Shown here piece by piece: positions 45,153-54,716 of a stretch of 64,000 nt of DNA (positions are counted from its first letter, which is position 1; each line of letters begins with the position of its first letter). A model generated the notes under the pieces. The model did not search any database and was not told the origin of the DNA. It was given only the letters and a program-made list of their open reading frames with translations. Where the stretch lies: positions 248,001-312,000 of the forward strand of contig OY762821.2 of assembly GCA_963666475.2 (NCBI GenBank), read 5' to 3'. The translations under genes were made by a program, and so were the position numbers. The DNA is from JBFHIZ01 sp963666475. Lineage in GTDB: Bacteria > Bacillota > Clostridia > Lachnospirales > Lachnospiraceae.

Positions 45153-45676
45153 AGTGGGGGCAAAATACATTTGTACAAATGAAAGATCAAAAAAGTAATC
45201 AGGAGAAAATCGCAGACCTATACAAAACAATGCATCGTGGGACAGTGGACCGTGTGATTTATCTGATGTTGGCGAGTATTTTTGCATTCATTAGTTCAAT
45301 CAGTTTGATGATGCCATATCAGATGGTGATGGAAGTGTGGCCTAAAGATACGTCATTGATTTCCATGGGAGGGATTTTTAGTGTTGCTGCTGCATGGATT
45401 TACATGCAGTTGTTTTCGCAGTATAAAGACCAGGATCGCATGATACGAATTCGCAAGATCACCAAATATTTACCGGTGTCAGAAAAAGAATTTTTATTGT
45501 TTCGTATCAAAAAATTAGTTCTATTTTCAGGAAAGATCACATTGGCGTTGCTCGTCCTGCAGATTGTGATTGCCGGATTCGCATATCATCAGATTGAGTT
45601 TGGGAATATATGGTTTCCGATTGTCTTTGCATTTGTGTTGCCAGTTGGCCTGATTAGTCCAGCTTTAGTGGTATAG
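45149..45676 (+). CDS. ABC transporter membrane protein, 175 aa
   Basis: Four hydrophobic helices (about residues 40-60, 72-90, 130-150 and 155-175) after a polar N-terminus MKWGQNTFVQMKDQ. VSEKEFLLFRIKKLVLF is the charged cytoplasmic segment expected in an ABC-2 permease. The ATG at 45149 overlaps the upstream stop, so translation is coupled. It is short for a permease, so it may act as a dimer or together with the 241-residue protein. Confidence 0.8.
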   Translation: MKWGQNTFVQMKDQKSNQEKIADLYKTMHRGTVDRVIYLMLASIFAFISSISLMMPYQMVMEVWPKDTSLISMGGIFSVAAAWIYMQLFSQYKDQDRMIRIRKITKYLPVSEKEFLLFRIKKLVLFSGKITLALLVLQIVIAGFAYHQIEFGNIWFPIVFAFVLPVGLISPALVV

Positions 45677-45688
45677 GAAAGGAAAAGA

Positions 45689-46747
45689 ATGGAAGAATTT
45701 AAAAAATTGGTAGAACCACTGATTTTGTGGTTTCATAAAAATAAACGAGAATTGCCGTGGCGCCAGAATACGGATCCTTATCGAATCTGGATTTCAGAAA
45801 TTATGCTTCAGCAAACAAGGGTCGAAGCGGTCAAACCGTATTATGAAAGATTTTTATGTGCATTGCCAACGGTAAAATCACTCGCAGAAGTAAACGAAGA
45901 TGAATTATTAAAGCTTTGGGAAGGCCTTGGGTATTATTCACGTGCCAAAAATCTGAAAAAAGCAGCGGTAAAAATTATGTGCGAATTTGAGGGGGATTTT
46001 CCAAAAACAAAAAAAGAGTTGGAAACATTACCAGGAATTGGGAGCTATACTTCTGGAGCGATTGCTTCAATTGCCTTTGGGGAAAGAGTTCCTGCTGTGG
46101 ATGGGAACGTATTGCGTGTCATGTCTAGAGTCGCTGCCGATTCGTCAGATATATTAAATGGAAAAGTGAAGAAGAAGTGGGAAGAAATCATGCAGGAAAT
46201 CACTCCTGCGGATTGTCCAGGTACCTTTAATCAGGCACTCATGGACCTGGGGGCCACAATCTGTACACCAAATGGTGTGCCACACTGTGAGGAATGCCCT
46301 TGGGGAGAAATCTGTCAGGCAAGAAAGAAGGAACTCACCGGAAGCATCCCATATAAGACACCAAAGAAACCAAGGAGAATGGAAGAAAAGACACTTTTGA
46401 TTATACGAGATGAACATGAGATATTGATGCAAAAACGCCCAAAGACTGGGCTTTTGGCAGGACTTTATGAGTTTCCAAATATAGAGGGAAAACAAAAAGA
46501 AAAGCGAATTTTAGAATATATGAAAGAACTAGAAATTCCAATTATTAAAATCAAGAAACTGCCTGAGGTCAAACATATTTTTTCACATGTGGAATGGCAT
46601 ATGATTGGTTACATCATTCAAGTGGACGAATTAAGCGAAGAGAAGAACTTCCCAGAAGGTACAGTTCTTGTCGACCATGATGACTTTGTAGAAAAGATAC
46701 CTCTGCCAACTGCATTTTCTTATTATAATGAATGGATTTGGAATTAA
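45689..46747 (+). CDS. mutY: A/G-specific adenine glycosylase
   Basis: Removes adenine mispaired with 8-oxoguanine. Helix-hairpin-helix LETLPGIGSYTSGAIASIAF is followed by the catalytic aspartate in VPAVDGNVLRV; the general acid glutamate is in ISEIMLQQTRVE. A [4Fe-4S] loop is seen in CTPNGVPHCEECPWGEIC, with a first spacing of seven residues rather than the six of E. coli MutY. A NUDIX-like C-terminal domain recognises 8-oxoG. 352 residues is normal. It starts 12 bases after the ABC operon. Confidence 0.95.
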   Translation: MEEFKKLVEPLILWFHKNKRELPWRQNTDPYRIWISEIMLQQTRVEAVKPYYERFLCALPTVKSLAEVNEDELLKLWEGLGYYSRAKNLKKAAVKIMCEFEGDFPKTKKELETLPGIGSYTSGAIASIAFGERVPAVDGNVLRVMSRVAADSSDILNGKVKKKWEEIMQEITPADCPGTFNQALMDLGATICTPNGVPHCEECPWGEICQARKKELTGSIPYKTPKKPRRMEEKTLLIIRDEHEILMQKRPKTGLLAGLYEFPNIEGKQKEKRILEYMKELEIPIIKIKKLPEVKHIFSHVEWHMIGYIIQVDELSEEKNFPEGTVLVDHDDFVEKIPLPTAFSYYNEWIWN

Positions 46748-46820
46748 GTGTAAGTTTGGGCAAATATTGATGAGGTTTGTGGATGCTGCCCAATAACTAT
46801 TTTTACTAATAAAAAGGCAA

Positions 46821-46858
46821 AAAAATACTGTAGTAGGATTCCTACCACAGTATTTTTA
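46821..46858. terminator. Bidirectional terminator between mutY and the lipid kinase
   Basis: AAAAATACTGT and its complement ACAGTATTTTT enclose GTAGG/CCTAC with one mismatch. Stop codon of the minus-strand gene lies inside it. Confidence 0.88.
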
Positions 46859-47804
46859 TTTGTTTTGAAAAAGCAGTGAATCGAATATGGTCTGCTTTAA
46901 ATGCGACTTCGCCATCGGTATGAACCCAAAGAGGGGATGAAATCTTGACTTCAAGGTCCTTGCAACGAAACATGTCCACTTCGGGGAATTGAACATGCTT
47001 ACCAGAGAAGATCGTTGGTAAAATACGAAGTGTACGTTTGGTATGTAGGTTTTTGGCGAGACAGACATCAAATAGACCATCCGTAGCATCTGCCTTGGGG
47101 GCAAACAACATTCCTCCACCTTCAAAACGATGAATAAATGCACCAACCAAAAATACAGACTTTGCAGTACGAGTTTCCTTTTGATCAATTGTCATTTCTA
47201 ATGTTGGATAAGGGGCATGTATGATTTGACGAAGTGCGATTCCCAGGTAGGTCAGTTTGCCGAGTCCGAGTTTGTTCAGTGTTTTTTTGATTTTTGAATG
47301 AAGAGCTTCTTCGCATACAGCTGCACCAAAGCCAATATCGGAACTAACACAAAACAATTTTTCGACTGGAGAGTCTGCATTTACCTCTTTGCCAGTGAGC
47401 CGACTCGCTCCGTGCAATATTGTAAGTTTGCCAAGATCATAGGAAATTGGTTCTTTTACAGAGAGAATATGTGTCAGGTTTTTTTCTGGCGAAGAGAAGA
47501 TGCCAAGGTCTCTGGCAAAATCATTGCTTGATCCTGTTGGGATATATCCGATATAGGTATTCTCAAAATCTGTAATACCCTGAATAATTTCATTCATTGT
47601 ACCATCGCCACCAAGAACCAGTAAATGAAGCGGAGAAGAAGCATTTGCGGGAAGTTCACGCACCAATTCGGTCGCATGTCCTTCGCCACGAGTAAAATAT
47701 ACGGAGAATTCCGTGGATAGATTTTCTAAAAGTGGGAGAAGCAGATCCCAGTATTTTTTTCCTTTTCCTGTTTTGGAATGTGGATTAACAATTATATGAT
47801 ACAT
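46842..47804 (-). CDS. Diacylglycerol kinase-like lipid kinase (YegS/BmrU type)
   Basis: 320-residue member of the DAGK catalytic family. Signature motifs are VNPHSKTGKGKKYW, VLGGDGTMNEIIQGI (ATP loop) and GYIPTGSSNDFARDLGI. FVGAFIHRFEGGGMLFAPKA and the later DATDGLFDVCLAKN are family features. It probably phosphorylates diacylglycerol or a related lipid, but relatives also use phosphatidylglycerol or ceramide. The ORF ends LW within the terminator stem at 46842. It is a single-gene unit divergent from glyA. Confidence 0.92.
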   Translation of the reverse strand: MYHIIVNPHSKTGKGKKYWDLLLPLLENLSTEFSVYFTRGEGHATELVRELPANASSPLHLLVLGGDGTMNEIIQGITDFENTYIGYIPTGSSNDFARDLGIFSSPEKNLTHILSVKEPISYDLGKLTILHGASRLTGKEVNADSPVEKLFCVSSDIGFGAAVCEEALHSKIKKTLNKLGLGKLTYLGIALRQIIHAPYPTLEMTIDQKETRTAKSVFLVGAFIHRFEGGGMLFAPKADATDGLFDVCLAKNLHTKRTLRILPTIFSGKHVQFPEVDMFRCKDLEVKISSPLWVHTDGEVAFKADHIRFTAFSKQIKILW

Positions 47805-47875
47805 GGTATGGGTCCCCTTACGAAATTTTATTGTGTATAAATTTTACCATATTCTTTATAAAAACAAAACTATTG

Positions 47876-47904
47876 TTTTCAAGGCATTGGTTCTATGGTA
47901 TACT
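47876..47904 (+). promoter_or_regulatory. Likely glyA promoter
   Basis: TTTTCA at 47876-47881 and TATACT at 47899-47904 with a 17-base spacer, 58 bases before the start codon. No riboswitch is evident in the short leader. Confidence 0.5.
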
Positions 47905-47962
47905 TTCTATGGTTGTTCGTTTTAAAAGCAAAAGAATATAGATAGTATCGGGAGGAATTAAC

Positions 47963-49201
47963 ATGTACTCAATGGATGAAATTAGAAAAGTAGATCCTGA
48001 AATCGCGGATGCGATTGTAAGTGAAATGGAAAGACAAAACAGTCACATCGAATTGATCGCTTCTGAAAACTGGGTAAGCAAAGCAGTTATGGCATCAATG
48101 GGAAGCCCGCTTACAAATAAGTATGCAGAAGGATATCCAGGAAAAAGATACTACGGTGGATGTGAATGTGTAGACGTAGTAGAAACCCTTGCAATTGAAA
48201 GAGCAAAGAAATTATTTGAATGTGATTATGCCAATGTTCAGCCTCATTCAGGAGCACAGGCTAATATGGCTGTTCAATTTGCAATTCTAAATCCAGGCGA
48301 TACAATTATGGGAATGAATCTTGCGCATGGCGGACATTTAACACATGGAAGTCCAGTAAATATGTCTGGTAAATGGTTCCATGTTGTTCCTTACGGTGTA
48401 AACGATGAAGGGTTCATTGATTATGATGAATTACGTAGAATTGCACTGGAAACAAAACCAAAAATGATTATTGCAGGTGCTAGTGCATATGCAAGAACCA
48501 TAGATTTCAAAAAATTTAGAGAAATCGCTGACGAAGTAGAAGCAGTGTTGATGGTAGATATGGCTCATATTGCTGGCCTTGTGGCAGCAGGATTACACCC
48601 AAGCCCTATTCCATATGCAGATGTAGTGACATCTACAACACATAAAACATTACGTGGACCACGTGGTGGGTTGATTCTGGCAAACCAGGAAGCAGCGGAT
48701 AAATACAACTTTAACAAAGCAATTTTCCCGGGTATTCAGGGTGGACCTTTAATGCATGTAATTGCAGCAAAAGCGATTTGTTTTGAAGAAGCATTAACTA
48801 GTGAGTTTATTGATTACCAAGATCGCGTAATTAAAAATGCTCAGGCATTATGCAATGGATTAATTAAAAGAGGTTTAAAAATTGTATCTGGTGGAACGGA
48901 TAATCATCTAATGCTTTTGGATCTTTCACCAAAAGATTTGACTGGAAAAGAGATTGAAGCATTGTTGGATCGTGCACATATTACAGCAAATAAAAATACA
49001 ATACCAAATGATCCGAAATCTCCATTTGTAACAAGTGGAATTCGTTTAGGAACACCAGCGATTACTTCCAGAGGAATGAATGAAGAAGATATGGATGAAA
49101 TCGCAGAAGCTATTGCATTGTTAGTAAATGGTGGAGAAGATAAGATTCCGGAAGCAAAAGTTATTGTGGAAAGACTCACATCAAAATACCCATTAATGTA
49201 A
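47963..49201 (+). CDS. glyA: Serine hydroxymethyltransferase
   Basis: PLP enzyme that interconverts serine and glycine and loads one-carbon units onto tetrahydrofolate. NSHIELIASENWVSKAV, NKYAEGYPGKRYYGG, and the Schiff-base lysine in TSTTHKTLRGPRGG are diagnostic. 412 residues is typical. GGGAGGA precedes the ATG. It has its own promoter and terminator, so it is regulated on its own. Confidence 0.97.
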   Translation: MYSMDEIRKVDPEIADAIVSEMERQNSHIELIASENWVSKAVMASMGSPLTNKYAEGYPGKRYYGGCECVDVVETLAIERAKKLFECDYANVQPHSGAQANMAVQFAILNPGDTIMGMNLAHGGHLTHGSPVNMSGKWFHVVPYGVNDEGFIDYDELRRIALETKPKMIIAGASAYARTIDFKKFREIADEVEAVLMVDMAHIAGLVAAGLHPSPIPYADVVTSTTHKTLRGPRGGLILANQEAADKYNFNKAIFPGIQGGPLMHVIAAKAICFEEALTSEFIDYQDRVIKNAQALCNGLIKRGLKIVSGGTDNHLMLLDLSPKDLTGKEIEALLDRAHITANKNTIPNDPKSPFVTSGIRLGTPAITSRGMNEEDMDEIAEAIALLVNGGEDKIPEAKVIVERLTSKYPLM

Positions 49202-49212
49202 ATTGAAATAAG

Positions 49213-49254
49213 AAAGAATGACTGCGTGCATGACACAAAGTCGTTCTTTTTTTT
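49213..49254 (+). terminator. Terminator after glyA
   Basis: AAAGAATGACT (49213-49223) pairs with AGTCGTTCTTT (49239-49249) with one G-T pair, then a T-run. Confidence 0.85.
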
Positions 49255-49619
49255 ATAGTAATACAAAGAGTTACTTAGTAAGTGTTGGGACTTCGAGTAG
49301 TAGACAGGGTAAATAGGAATCCCTTATAAACGGGATTTTGGGCAATTTTCTTTCATATGTAATAGATATGACTAAAAACTCTCAATAAGAGCTAGATTAT
49401 GATGCTGAAAAGGGAGTTATGGGCAATTGACAATGTATAACCATCGTTTCTGACTAATATAATAAGTTTTTTGGTCATATAAATATTATATAAACAGAAA
49501 TTGCCCAAGAACGCTTCCCAAGGTCGTTGGCCAGCAAGCAAATGCATCGACCAGAAAGACACCACAAAACCAATACAATATAGGAGTATAGAAAAAGAAA
49601 ACAATAGGGAGGAATCAAT
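49255..49619. other. Gene-free 365-base region with small inverted repeats
   Basis: No convincing gene. AATCCC-ttataaac-GGGATT is at 49318-49337. GGGCAATT occurs at 49340-49347 and again at 49421-49428, and its inverse AATTGCCC at 49499-49506. A minus-strand frame here starts inside the next gene and looks accidental. The ABC promoter must lie here, but no clear -35/-10 pair stands out. Confidence 0.5.
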
Positions 49620-50396
49620 ATGATTCAAATTGAACATCTTACCAAGATTTATCGATTATCAAAGATGCAAATGAAGAAAATGAAAACAAAGGAAAAATTA
49701 AAATGCGCAGTGGATGATATTTCACTTGTTGCAAATCCGGGGGAGATTTATGGGCTGCTTGGTCCAAACGGAGCGGGAAAAACGACAACGCTTCGTTGTG
49801 TTTCTACGCTTTTAAAACCAACGGAAGGGGATATCAAAGTTGAAAATTATGATGTCGTGAAGCAGTCAGAAAAAGTACGCGAGAATATTGCGTTTTTGAC
49901 CAACGAGATTAAGTTGGATCCGAATTTTACCGTGGACTATTTATTTACATTTTTTGGTCAATTGCACAATATGGAAGTGGAAGAAATTGAAAAACGAAAA
50001 AAAGAATTATTTGCATATTTTGGGATTACGGATTTTGCGGATAAGAAGATTGAAGAGCTTTCAACGGGTATGAAACAGAAGGCCGCAATTGCAGTGAGCC
50101 TGATTCATGATCCGCAGGTTATTGTTTTTGATGAACCGACCAATGGACTGGATGTAATTACCGCTCGAAGTGTTACAGATTACCTTCTGAAAATGAAAGA
50201 AGAAGGCAAAACGGTGGTTATATCAACACATATTATGACTGCTGCAGAGAAACTTTGTGATCGCATTGGTATAATTGTTGAAGGAAAAAAAGTTGCGGAT
50301 GGAACCGTAGCAGAGATTCTTGAGATTACTGGAGCAAATGACCTGGAAGATGCATTCTTCCGTTTGTACAAAGAACATACAAAGGAGGAAATCTAA
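49620..50396 (+). CDS. ABC exporter ATP-binding protein (NatA type)
   Basis: 258-residue ATPase. Walker A is GPNGAGKTT, the Q-loop region is IAFLTNEIKLDPNF, the signature is LSTGMKQK, Walker B is VIVFDEPTNGLD, and the switch histidine is in VISTHIM. The ABC-2-type ATPase sequence and the adjacent permease point to a NatAB-like exporter of Na+ or small molecules; the substrate is not certain. GGGAGGA precedes the ATG. The permease begins one base after its stop. Confidence 0.94.
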   Translation: MIQIEHLTKIYRLSKMQMKKMKTKEKLKCAVDDISLVANPGEIYGLLGPNGAGKTTTLRCVSTLLKPTEGDIKVENYDVVKQSEKVRENIAFLTNEIKLDPNFTVDYLFTFFGQLHNMEVEEIEKRKKELFAYFGITDFADKKIEELSTGMKQKAAIAVSLIHDPQVIVFDEPTNGLDVITARSVTDYLLKMKEEGKTVVISTHIMTAAEKLCDRIGIIVEGKKVADGTVAEILEITGANDLEDAFFRLYKEHTKEEI

Positions 50397-50397
50397 T

Positions 50398-51609
50398 ATG
50401 AATGCAATTTGGATTCTTGTAAAAAAAGAGCTTCGTAGAGTATTTAAAGACCGAAAAATGATTTTTAGTTTGTTTGTATTTCCAGCACTCATCGTAGTAG
50501 GAATTTATACGTTAATCGGGAATCTTTCCTCTTCTATGATGGACGATGTAGATGCACATATTCCTATGGTGTACATGGCTAATGTTCCTGCACAGGTGGA
50601 AGAGCTAATGAAAGCGACAGGGTATCAGGATATGGCTACGATTACCTATGTTTCTGAGGAGGAAGCAAGGGCAATGGAAGGACAGGTCAAGAATGAATCC
50701 GTTGAACTGGTTGTTATTTTTGAACAGAATTTCTATAACCTTTACCAGTCATATCAAGGTGTCGGGGATGACATTCCGAAAGTAGAAATGTATTATACGA
50801 CTTCGGGGAATTATTCATCACAGGCTCGTTCTGTATTTGAACAGACTATTTTAAGCCCGCTTCGCACAAATTTATTGCAAGAACGTTTTGGTGAATTAGA
50901 AGCACTTCAGGTGTTTACTGCAGATAGCATTTCCATTGATGAAGAAGGTGGGGCGGCTGCAGAAATATTAGCGATGATGATGCCTTATTTCATTACGATG
51001 ATGTTGTTTGCAAGCGTAATGGGACTTGGCGTGGATGCAATCGCTGGGGAAAAAGAACGAGGAACAATGGCGATTCTTTTACTAGCACCAGTCAAACGTT
51101 ATAAAATTGCATGGGGGAAAATTCTTTCACTTGCTATACTGGCCAGTATTTCAGCATGTGTTTATGCTGCAGCAATGTTATTTTCACTGCCAAATATGAT
51201 GGAATCAATGATGCAGGATGCGATTTCATCTTATCATTTGACGATTATGCAGGTGATTACTCTGATGCTAATTATGATTAGTATGGTTTTGCTATTTGTT
51301 TCGATGGTAAGTATTGTGGCAGTTTATGCACGTACGCAAAAGGAAGCACAGTCCTATATGGCACCATTATATATCATTGTTATTCTTGCAGGACTTATGA
51401 CTATGTTCCAAGGGGGACAGGATCAGCCATTAAAAATGTTTGCAATTCCACTTTATGGAAATGCATTAGTGATTCAAAAGATAATTATGAATGAGTTGAC
51501 ACTCTCACAGTTTTTTGTAACATTTGGCGTAACTATTTGCGCTGCGTTCCTTTTAATTGCAGGAATTACGAAGGCATTTAATAATGAAAAGGTCATGTTT
51601 CATGCATAA
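50398..51609 (+). CDS. ABC exporter permease (NatB type)
   Basis: 403-residue ABC-2 permease. An N-terminal helix follows VKKELRRVFKDRKMIFS. A large external domain of about 180 residues is followed by five or so helices, with DAIAGEKERGTMAILLLAPV as the coupling motif near residue 215. The start at 50398 is chosen from AAAGGAGGAAA just upstream; the longer frame would overlap the ATPase by 77 bases. It acts with the ATPase before it. Confidence 0.93.
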   Translation: MNAIWILVKKELRRVFKDRKMIFSLFVFPALIVVGIYTLIGNLSSSMMDDVDAHIPMVYMANVPAQVEELMKATGYQDMATITYVSEEEARAMEGQVKNESVELVVIFEQNFYNLYQSYQGVGDDIPKVEMYYTTSGNYSSQARSVFEQTILSPLRTNLLQERFGELEALQVFTADSISIDEEGGAAAEILAMMMPYFITMMLFASVMGLGVDAIAGEKERGTMAILLLAPVKRYKIAWGKILSLAILASISACVYAAAMLFSLPNMMESMMQDAISSYHLTIMQVITLMLIMISMVLLFVSMVSIVAVYARTQKEAQSYMAPLYIIVILAGLMTMFQGGQDQPLKMFAIPLYGNALVIQKIIMNELTLSQFFVTFGVTICAAFLLIAGITKAFNNEKVMFHA

Positions 51610-51657
51610 TTTCCAATAAATATGGATTAGAAAGTGAAATAATATGCGAAATTTAGG

Positions 51658-51686
51658 TTGATATGCACGAAAAATTATGCTACAAT
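51658..51686 (+). promoter_or_regulatory. Likely promoter of the aspartate/threonine operon
   Basis: TTGATA (51658-51663) and TACAAT (51681-51686) with a 17-base spacer, about 60 bases before the ACT-protein GTG start. No T-box or other leader structure was seen. Confidence 0.6.
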
Positions 51687-51745
51687 ATCTCTCAGTTGCG
51701 AACAAGTGTCCGTAAAGCAAATACATCGGAGAAAGGGGACGAGAA

Positions 51746-52186
51746 GTGGAGCCAACAAAATATTATGTGGTAAAAGAAAAGGCGCTTCCTGAGGTATTAC
51801 TACGCGTGGTCGAAGCGAAAAGACTGATTGAATCTGAAAAAGTTCTTACGATTCAAGAAGCTGTGGATACTGTACAGATTAGCCGAAGTTCTTTTTATAA
51901 ATATCAGGATGATATTTTCCCATTTCATGACAGTTCTCAAGGGAAGACAATAACGATTACCTTTCAGATGGAAGATGAACCAGGGCTATTATCCGATGTT
52001 TTGAAGACCATTGCAGGGTATGGCGTAAACATCCTGACCATTCATCAGAGTATTCCAATTAATGGAATTGCTTCACTCAGTTTAAGTGTACAGGTCTTAG
52101 ATAGTACGAAGAATACATCGGATATGATTGGAGATATGGAAGCACAAAAAGGTGTACACCATGTGAAAATCATTGGAAAAGAATAG
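51746..52186 (+). CDS. ACT-domain protein, PheB type
   Basis: 146 residues. An N-terminal helix-turn-helix-like region (LTIQEAVDTVQISRSSFYKY) is joined to an ACT domain (ITFQMEDEPGLLSDVLKTI, GVNILTIHQS), which binds amino acids. In Bacillus the relative lies in amino-acid operons. It starts with GTG at 51746, preceded by GGGGAC. Placed directly ahead of hom, it probably senses threonine or a related amino acid to control this operon or its enzymes; this is inferred from position. Confidence 0.88.
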   Translation: MEPTKYYVVKEKALPEVLLRVVEAKRLIESEKVLTIQEAVDTVQISRSSFYKYQDDIFPFHDSSQGKTITITFQMEDEPGLLSDVLKTIAGYGVNILTIHQSIPINGIASLSLSVQVLDSTKNTSDMIGDMEAQKGVHHVKIIGKE

Positions 52187-52249
52187 ATAATATATAATTT
52201 ATAAATATACATTTTTTAGAAACGAAATTGAGGAAAAGAGGAAAAAGAT

Positions 52250-53464
52250 ATGACAAACGTAGCTGTACTTGGATATGGGACTGTAGGATCGGGAGTATTC
52301 GAAGTAATTGATAAGAATAATGAACAGATTAGTAAGAGATCGATGGATCAAATGCAGGTGAAATATGTATTGGATCTAAGAGAATTTCCTGGAGACCCGG
52401 TTGAAAAAGTCTTGGTGCATGACTACCAGATTATCTTAGAAGATCCTGAAGTAGATGTGATTTGTGAGACTATGGGAGGTTTGAAGCCTGCTTATGAATT
52501 TACCAAAGCTGCATTATTAAAAGGTAAAAGTGTATGTACTTCCAATAAAGAATTGGTAGCAGAACATGGTCCTGAATTACTTGACCTTGCAAGAGCACAT
52601 AACTGCAATTATCTTTTTGAAGCAAGTGTTGGCGGAGGAATTCCAATCATCCGTGCAATGCAGGAATGCTTGACTGCAGAAAAAATTGTTAAGATCGAAG
52701 GTATATTAAATGGTACAACAAACTATATCTTGACCAAAATGGCGACAGAAGGCAGTGATTTTGGGGACGTCTTAAAGGAAGCGCAAGATAAGGGATACGC
52801 TGAAAAAAATCCAGAAGCGGATGTGGAAGGTCATGATGCAGTTCGTAAAATTTCCATTCTCTCTTCTCTTATGGCAGGAAAGACGGTTGATTATAGAAAT
52901 GTATATACTGAGGGTATTACGAAAATCACCTCAAAAGATTTTATGTATATCAAGCAAATGAAAAAGGCTGTGAAACTTCTTGGAAGAGCAAAATTAGTTG
53001 GTGATGAAGTTTTTGCAATGGTCGCTCCGTTTATTGTATCGAAATCACATACATTATTTCATGTTAGTGATGTATTTAATGCAGTGATTGTAGAAGGCAA
53101 TATGATTGATGAAACCATGTATTACGGAAGAGGAGCAGGAAAGCTCGCAACGGCAAGTGCAGTTGTAGCAGATGTCATTGCTTGTGCAAAACACAAAGGA
53201 AAGAATATCCCTTGTTTTTGGGAAAGTGAACCAATGAAACTTGGTACAATGGATCATGCAGAGGCAAAATTCTTTGTTCGTATGAAGGGTAAACCTGAAG
53301 AACGTTTATCCGCTCTAGAAGAAAAGTTAGGTGCACTAGAAGTAATTACTATTGAAGGCGAGAGCGAAGAATTTGGTGTAATTACCGAAATGATTACGGA
53401 AAGTAAGTTTGCAGAAATGATGAACAATGAAACCGACATGATCACTAGAATTCGAATGATTTAA
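52250..53464 (+). CDS. hom: Homoserine dehydrogenase
   Basis: Reduces aspartate semialdehyde to homoserine. The Rossmann loop is VAVLGYGTVGSGV. Other motifs are VCTSNKELVAEHG, FEASVGGGIPIIRA, and EGILNGTTNYILTKM, which is the catalytic core. At 404 residues it lacks a full C-terminal ACT domain of the larger (about 430) form but has a shorter tail (FVRMKGKPEERLS) that may be a partial one. It lies between the ACT protein and the apgM-like gene, forming a threonine pathway unit. Confidence 0.96.
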   Translation: MTNVAVLGYGTVGSGVFEVIDKNNEQISKRSMDQMQVKYVLDLREFPGDPVEKVLVHDYQIILEDPEVDVICETMGGLKPAYEFTKAALLKGKSVCTSNKELVAEHGPELLDLARAHNCNYLFEASVGGGIPIIRAMQECLTAEKIVKIEGILNGTTNYILTKMATEGSDFGDVLKEAQDKGYAEKNPEADVEGHDAVRKISILSSLMAGKTVDYRNVYTEGITKITSKDFMYIKQMKKAVKLLGRAKLVGDEVFAMVAPFIVSKSHTLFHVSDVFNAVIVEGNMIDETMYYGRGAGKLATASAVVADVIACAKHKGKNIPCFWESEPMKLGTMDHAEAKFFVRMKGKPEERLSALEEKLGALEVITIEGESEEFGVITEMITESKFAEMMNNETDMITRIRMI

Positions 53465-53479
53465 GAAAAGGCAGAAGAG

Positions 53480-54679
53480 ATGAAATATATAATCGTATTA
53501 GGAGATGGGATGGCAGACCAACCTATCGCAGAACTAGACAATAAAACACCAATGCATTATGCAAAGACACCAAACATGGATATGCTTAGCAAAGATGCAG
53601 AAGTAGGATTGGTGCATACCATTCCTGATGGGATGAGCCCAGGATCGGATACGGCAAATTTATCGGTGTTAGGCTATGATCCTAAAATTTATTACTCGGG
53701 TCGTTCACCACTTGAAGCTCTTAATATAGGGGTTCCTATGATGGATACGGACATTGCGATACGTTGCAATTTTGTAACCGTTTCAGACGATGAAACTTTT
53801 GAAAAAAAGACGATGATTGATCATTCTTCAGGAGAAATTACGACAGAAGAGGCAGCGGTACTTCTAGAAGATATCAAGAAAGCATTGCAAAATGAAATCT
53901 ATCAATTCTATGTGGGTACAAGCTATCGACACTGTCTCATTGTAAATGGAGGTCAAGTTCTTCCGTTAACGGCACCACATGATATCTTGGGACAGGTGAT
54001 TGGAAAATATCTTCCAGAAGATGTGATATTAAAAGAAATGATGAAAAAAAGTTATGATATTCTTGTAAATCATCCAATCAATAAAAAACGAGTGGAAGAG
54101 GGCGAAAATCCAGCAAACTGCTGTTGGTTCTGGGGAGCTGGGACCAAACCGGCGCTAAAAGATTTTACGGAAAAGACAGGGAAAAAAGGAATGATGATTT
54201 CCGCGGTGGATTTATTAAAAGGAATCGCGGTAGGTACCAATATGGGGGTTGCTTCTGTTCAGGGCGCCAACGGAGGATTGGATACAAACTATCAGGGGAA
54301 AATGCAAGCCGCATACGATGCAATTACAAAAGATGGATATGATTTTGTTTACATTCATGTGGAAGCACCAGACGAAATGGGACATCAAGGAAGTGTATCT
54401 AAAAAAGTAAAAGCAATTGAAAATTTAGATTCCGAAGTAGTTGGACCATTGGTGCAGAAATTGAGAGATTCAAATACCGATTTTAGAATGTTGATTTTGC
54501 CGGATCACCCGACACCAATCTGCTTGCGTACACATACATCGGATGATGTACCATATTTGTTGTATGATTCAACAAAAAATGAAAATGGACCGGATTCCTA
54601 TCATGAGTTGACTGGTAAGGAACAGGGGCATTTTTTTGCAGAAGGTCATACAATCATCAATCATTTGTTTGAACAATAG
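53480..54679 (+). CDS. Cofactor-independent phosphoglycerate-mutase-like protein, probable homoserine kinase
   Basis: 399-residue alkaline-phosphatase-superfamily protein of the archaeal-type apgM group. YIIVLGDGMADQPI is the N-terminal metal and nucleophile region, SPGSDTANLSVLGYDP follows, and LPDHPTPICLRTHTSDDVP is the late metal site. It is encoded 15 bases after hom and before ask, and no GHMP-type ThrB is present here. Members of this group in such positions have been proposed to be homoserine kinases. A true phosphoglycerate mutase role is the alternative. Confidence 0.85.
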   Translation: MKYIIVLGDGMADQPIAELDNKTPMHYAKTPNMDMLSKDAEVGLVHTIPDGMSPGSDTANLSVLGYDPKIYYSGRSPLEALNIGVPMMDTDIAIRCNFVTVSDDETFEKKTMIDHSSGEITTEEAAVLLEDIKKALQNEIYQFYVGTSYRHCLIVNGGQVLPLTAPHDILGQVIGKYLPEDVILKEMMKKSYDILVNHPINKKRVEEGENPANCCWFWGAGTKPALKDFTEKTGKKGMMISAVDLLKGIAVGTNMGVASVQGANGGLDTNYQGKMQAAYDAITKDGYDFVYIHVEAPDEMGHQGSVSKKVKAIENLDSEVVGPLVQKLRDSNTDFRMLILPDHPTPICLRTHTSDDVPYLLYDSTKNENGPDSYHELTGKEQGHFFAEGHTIINHLFEQ

Positions 54680-54716
54680 TTCATGATGAAAAAAATTAGT
54701 ACCGGAGGATGAAAGA

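Noticed and set aside
49392..49637. 81-residue minus-strand frame with a hydrophobic start.
   Set aside because: It begins inside the ATPase gene at 49620 and covers a repeat-rich gap; no ribosome site or known domain.
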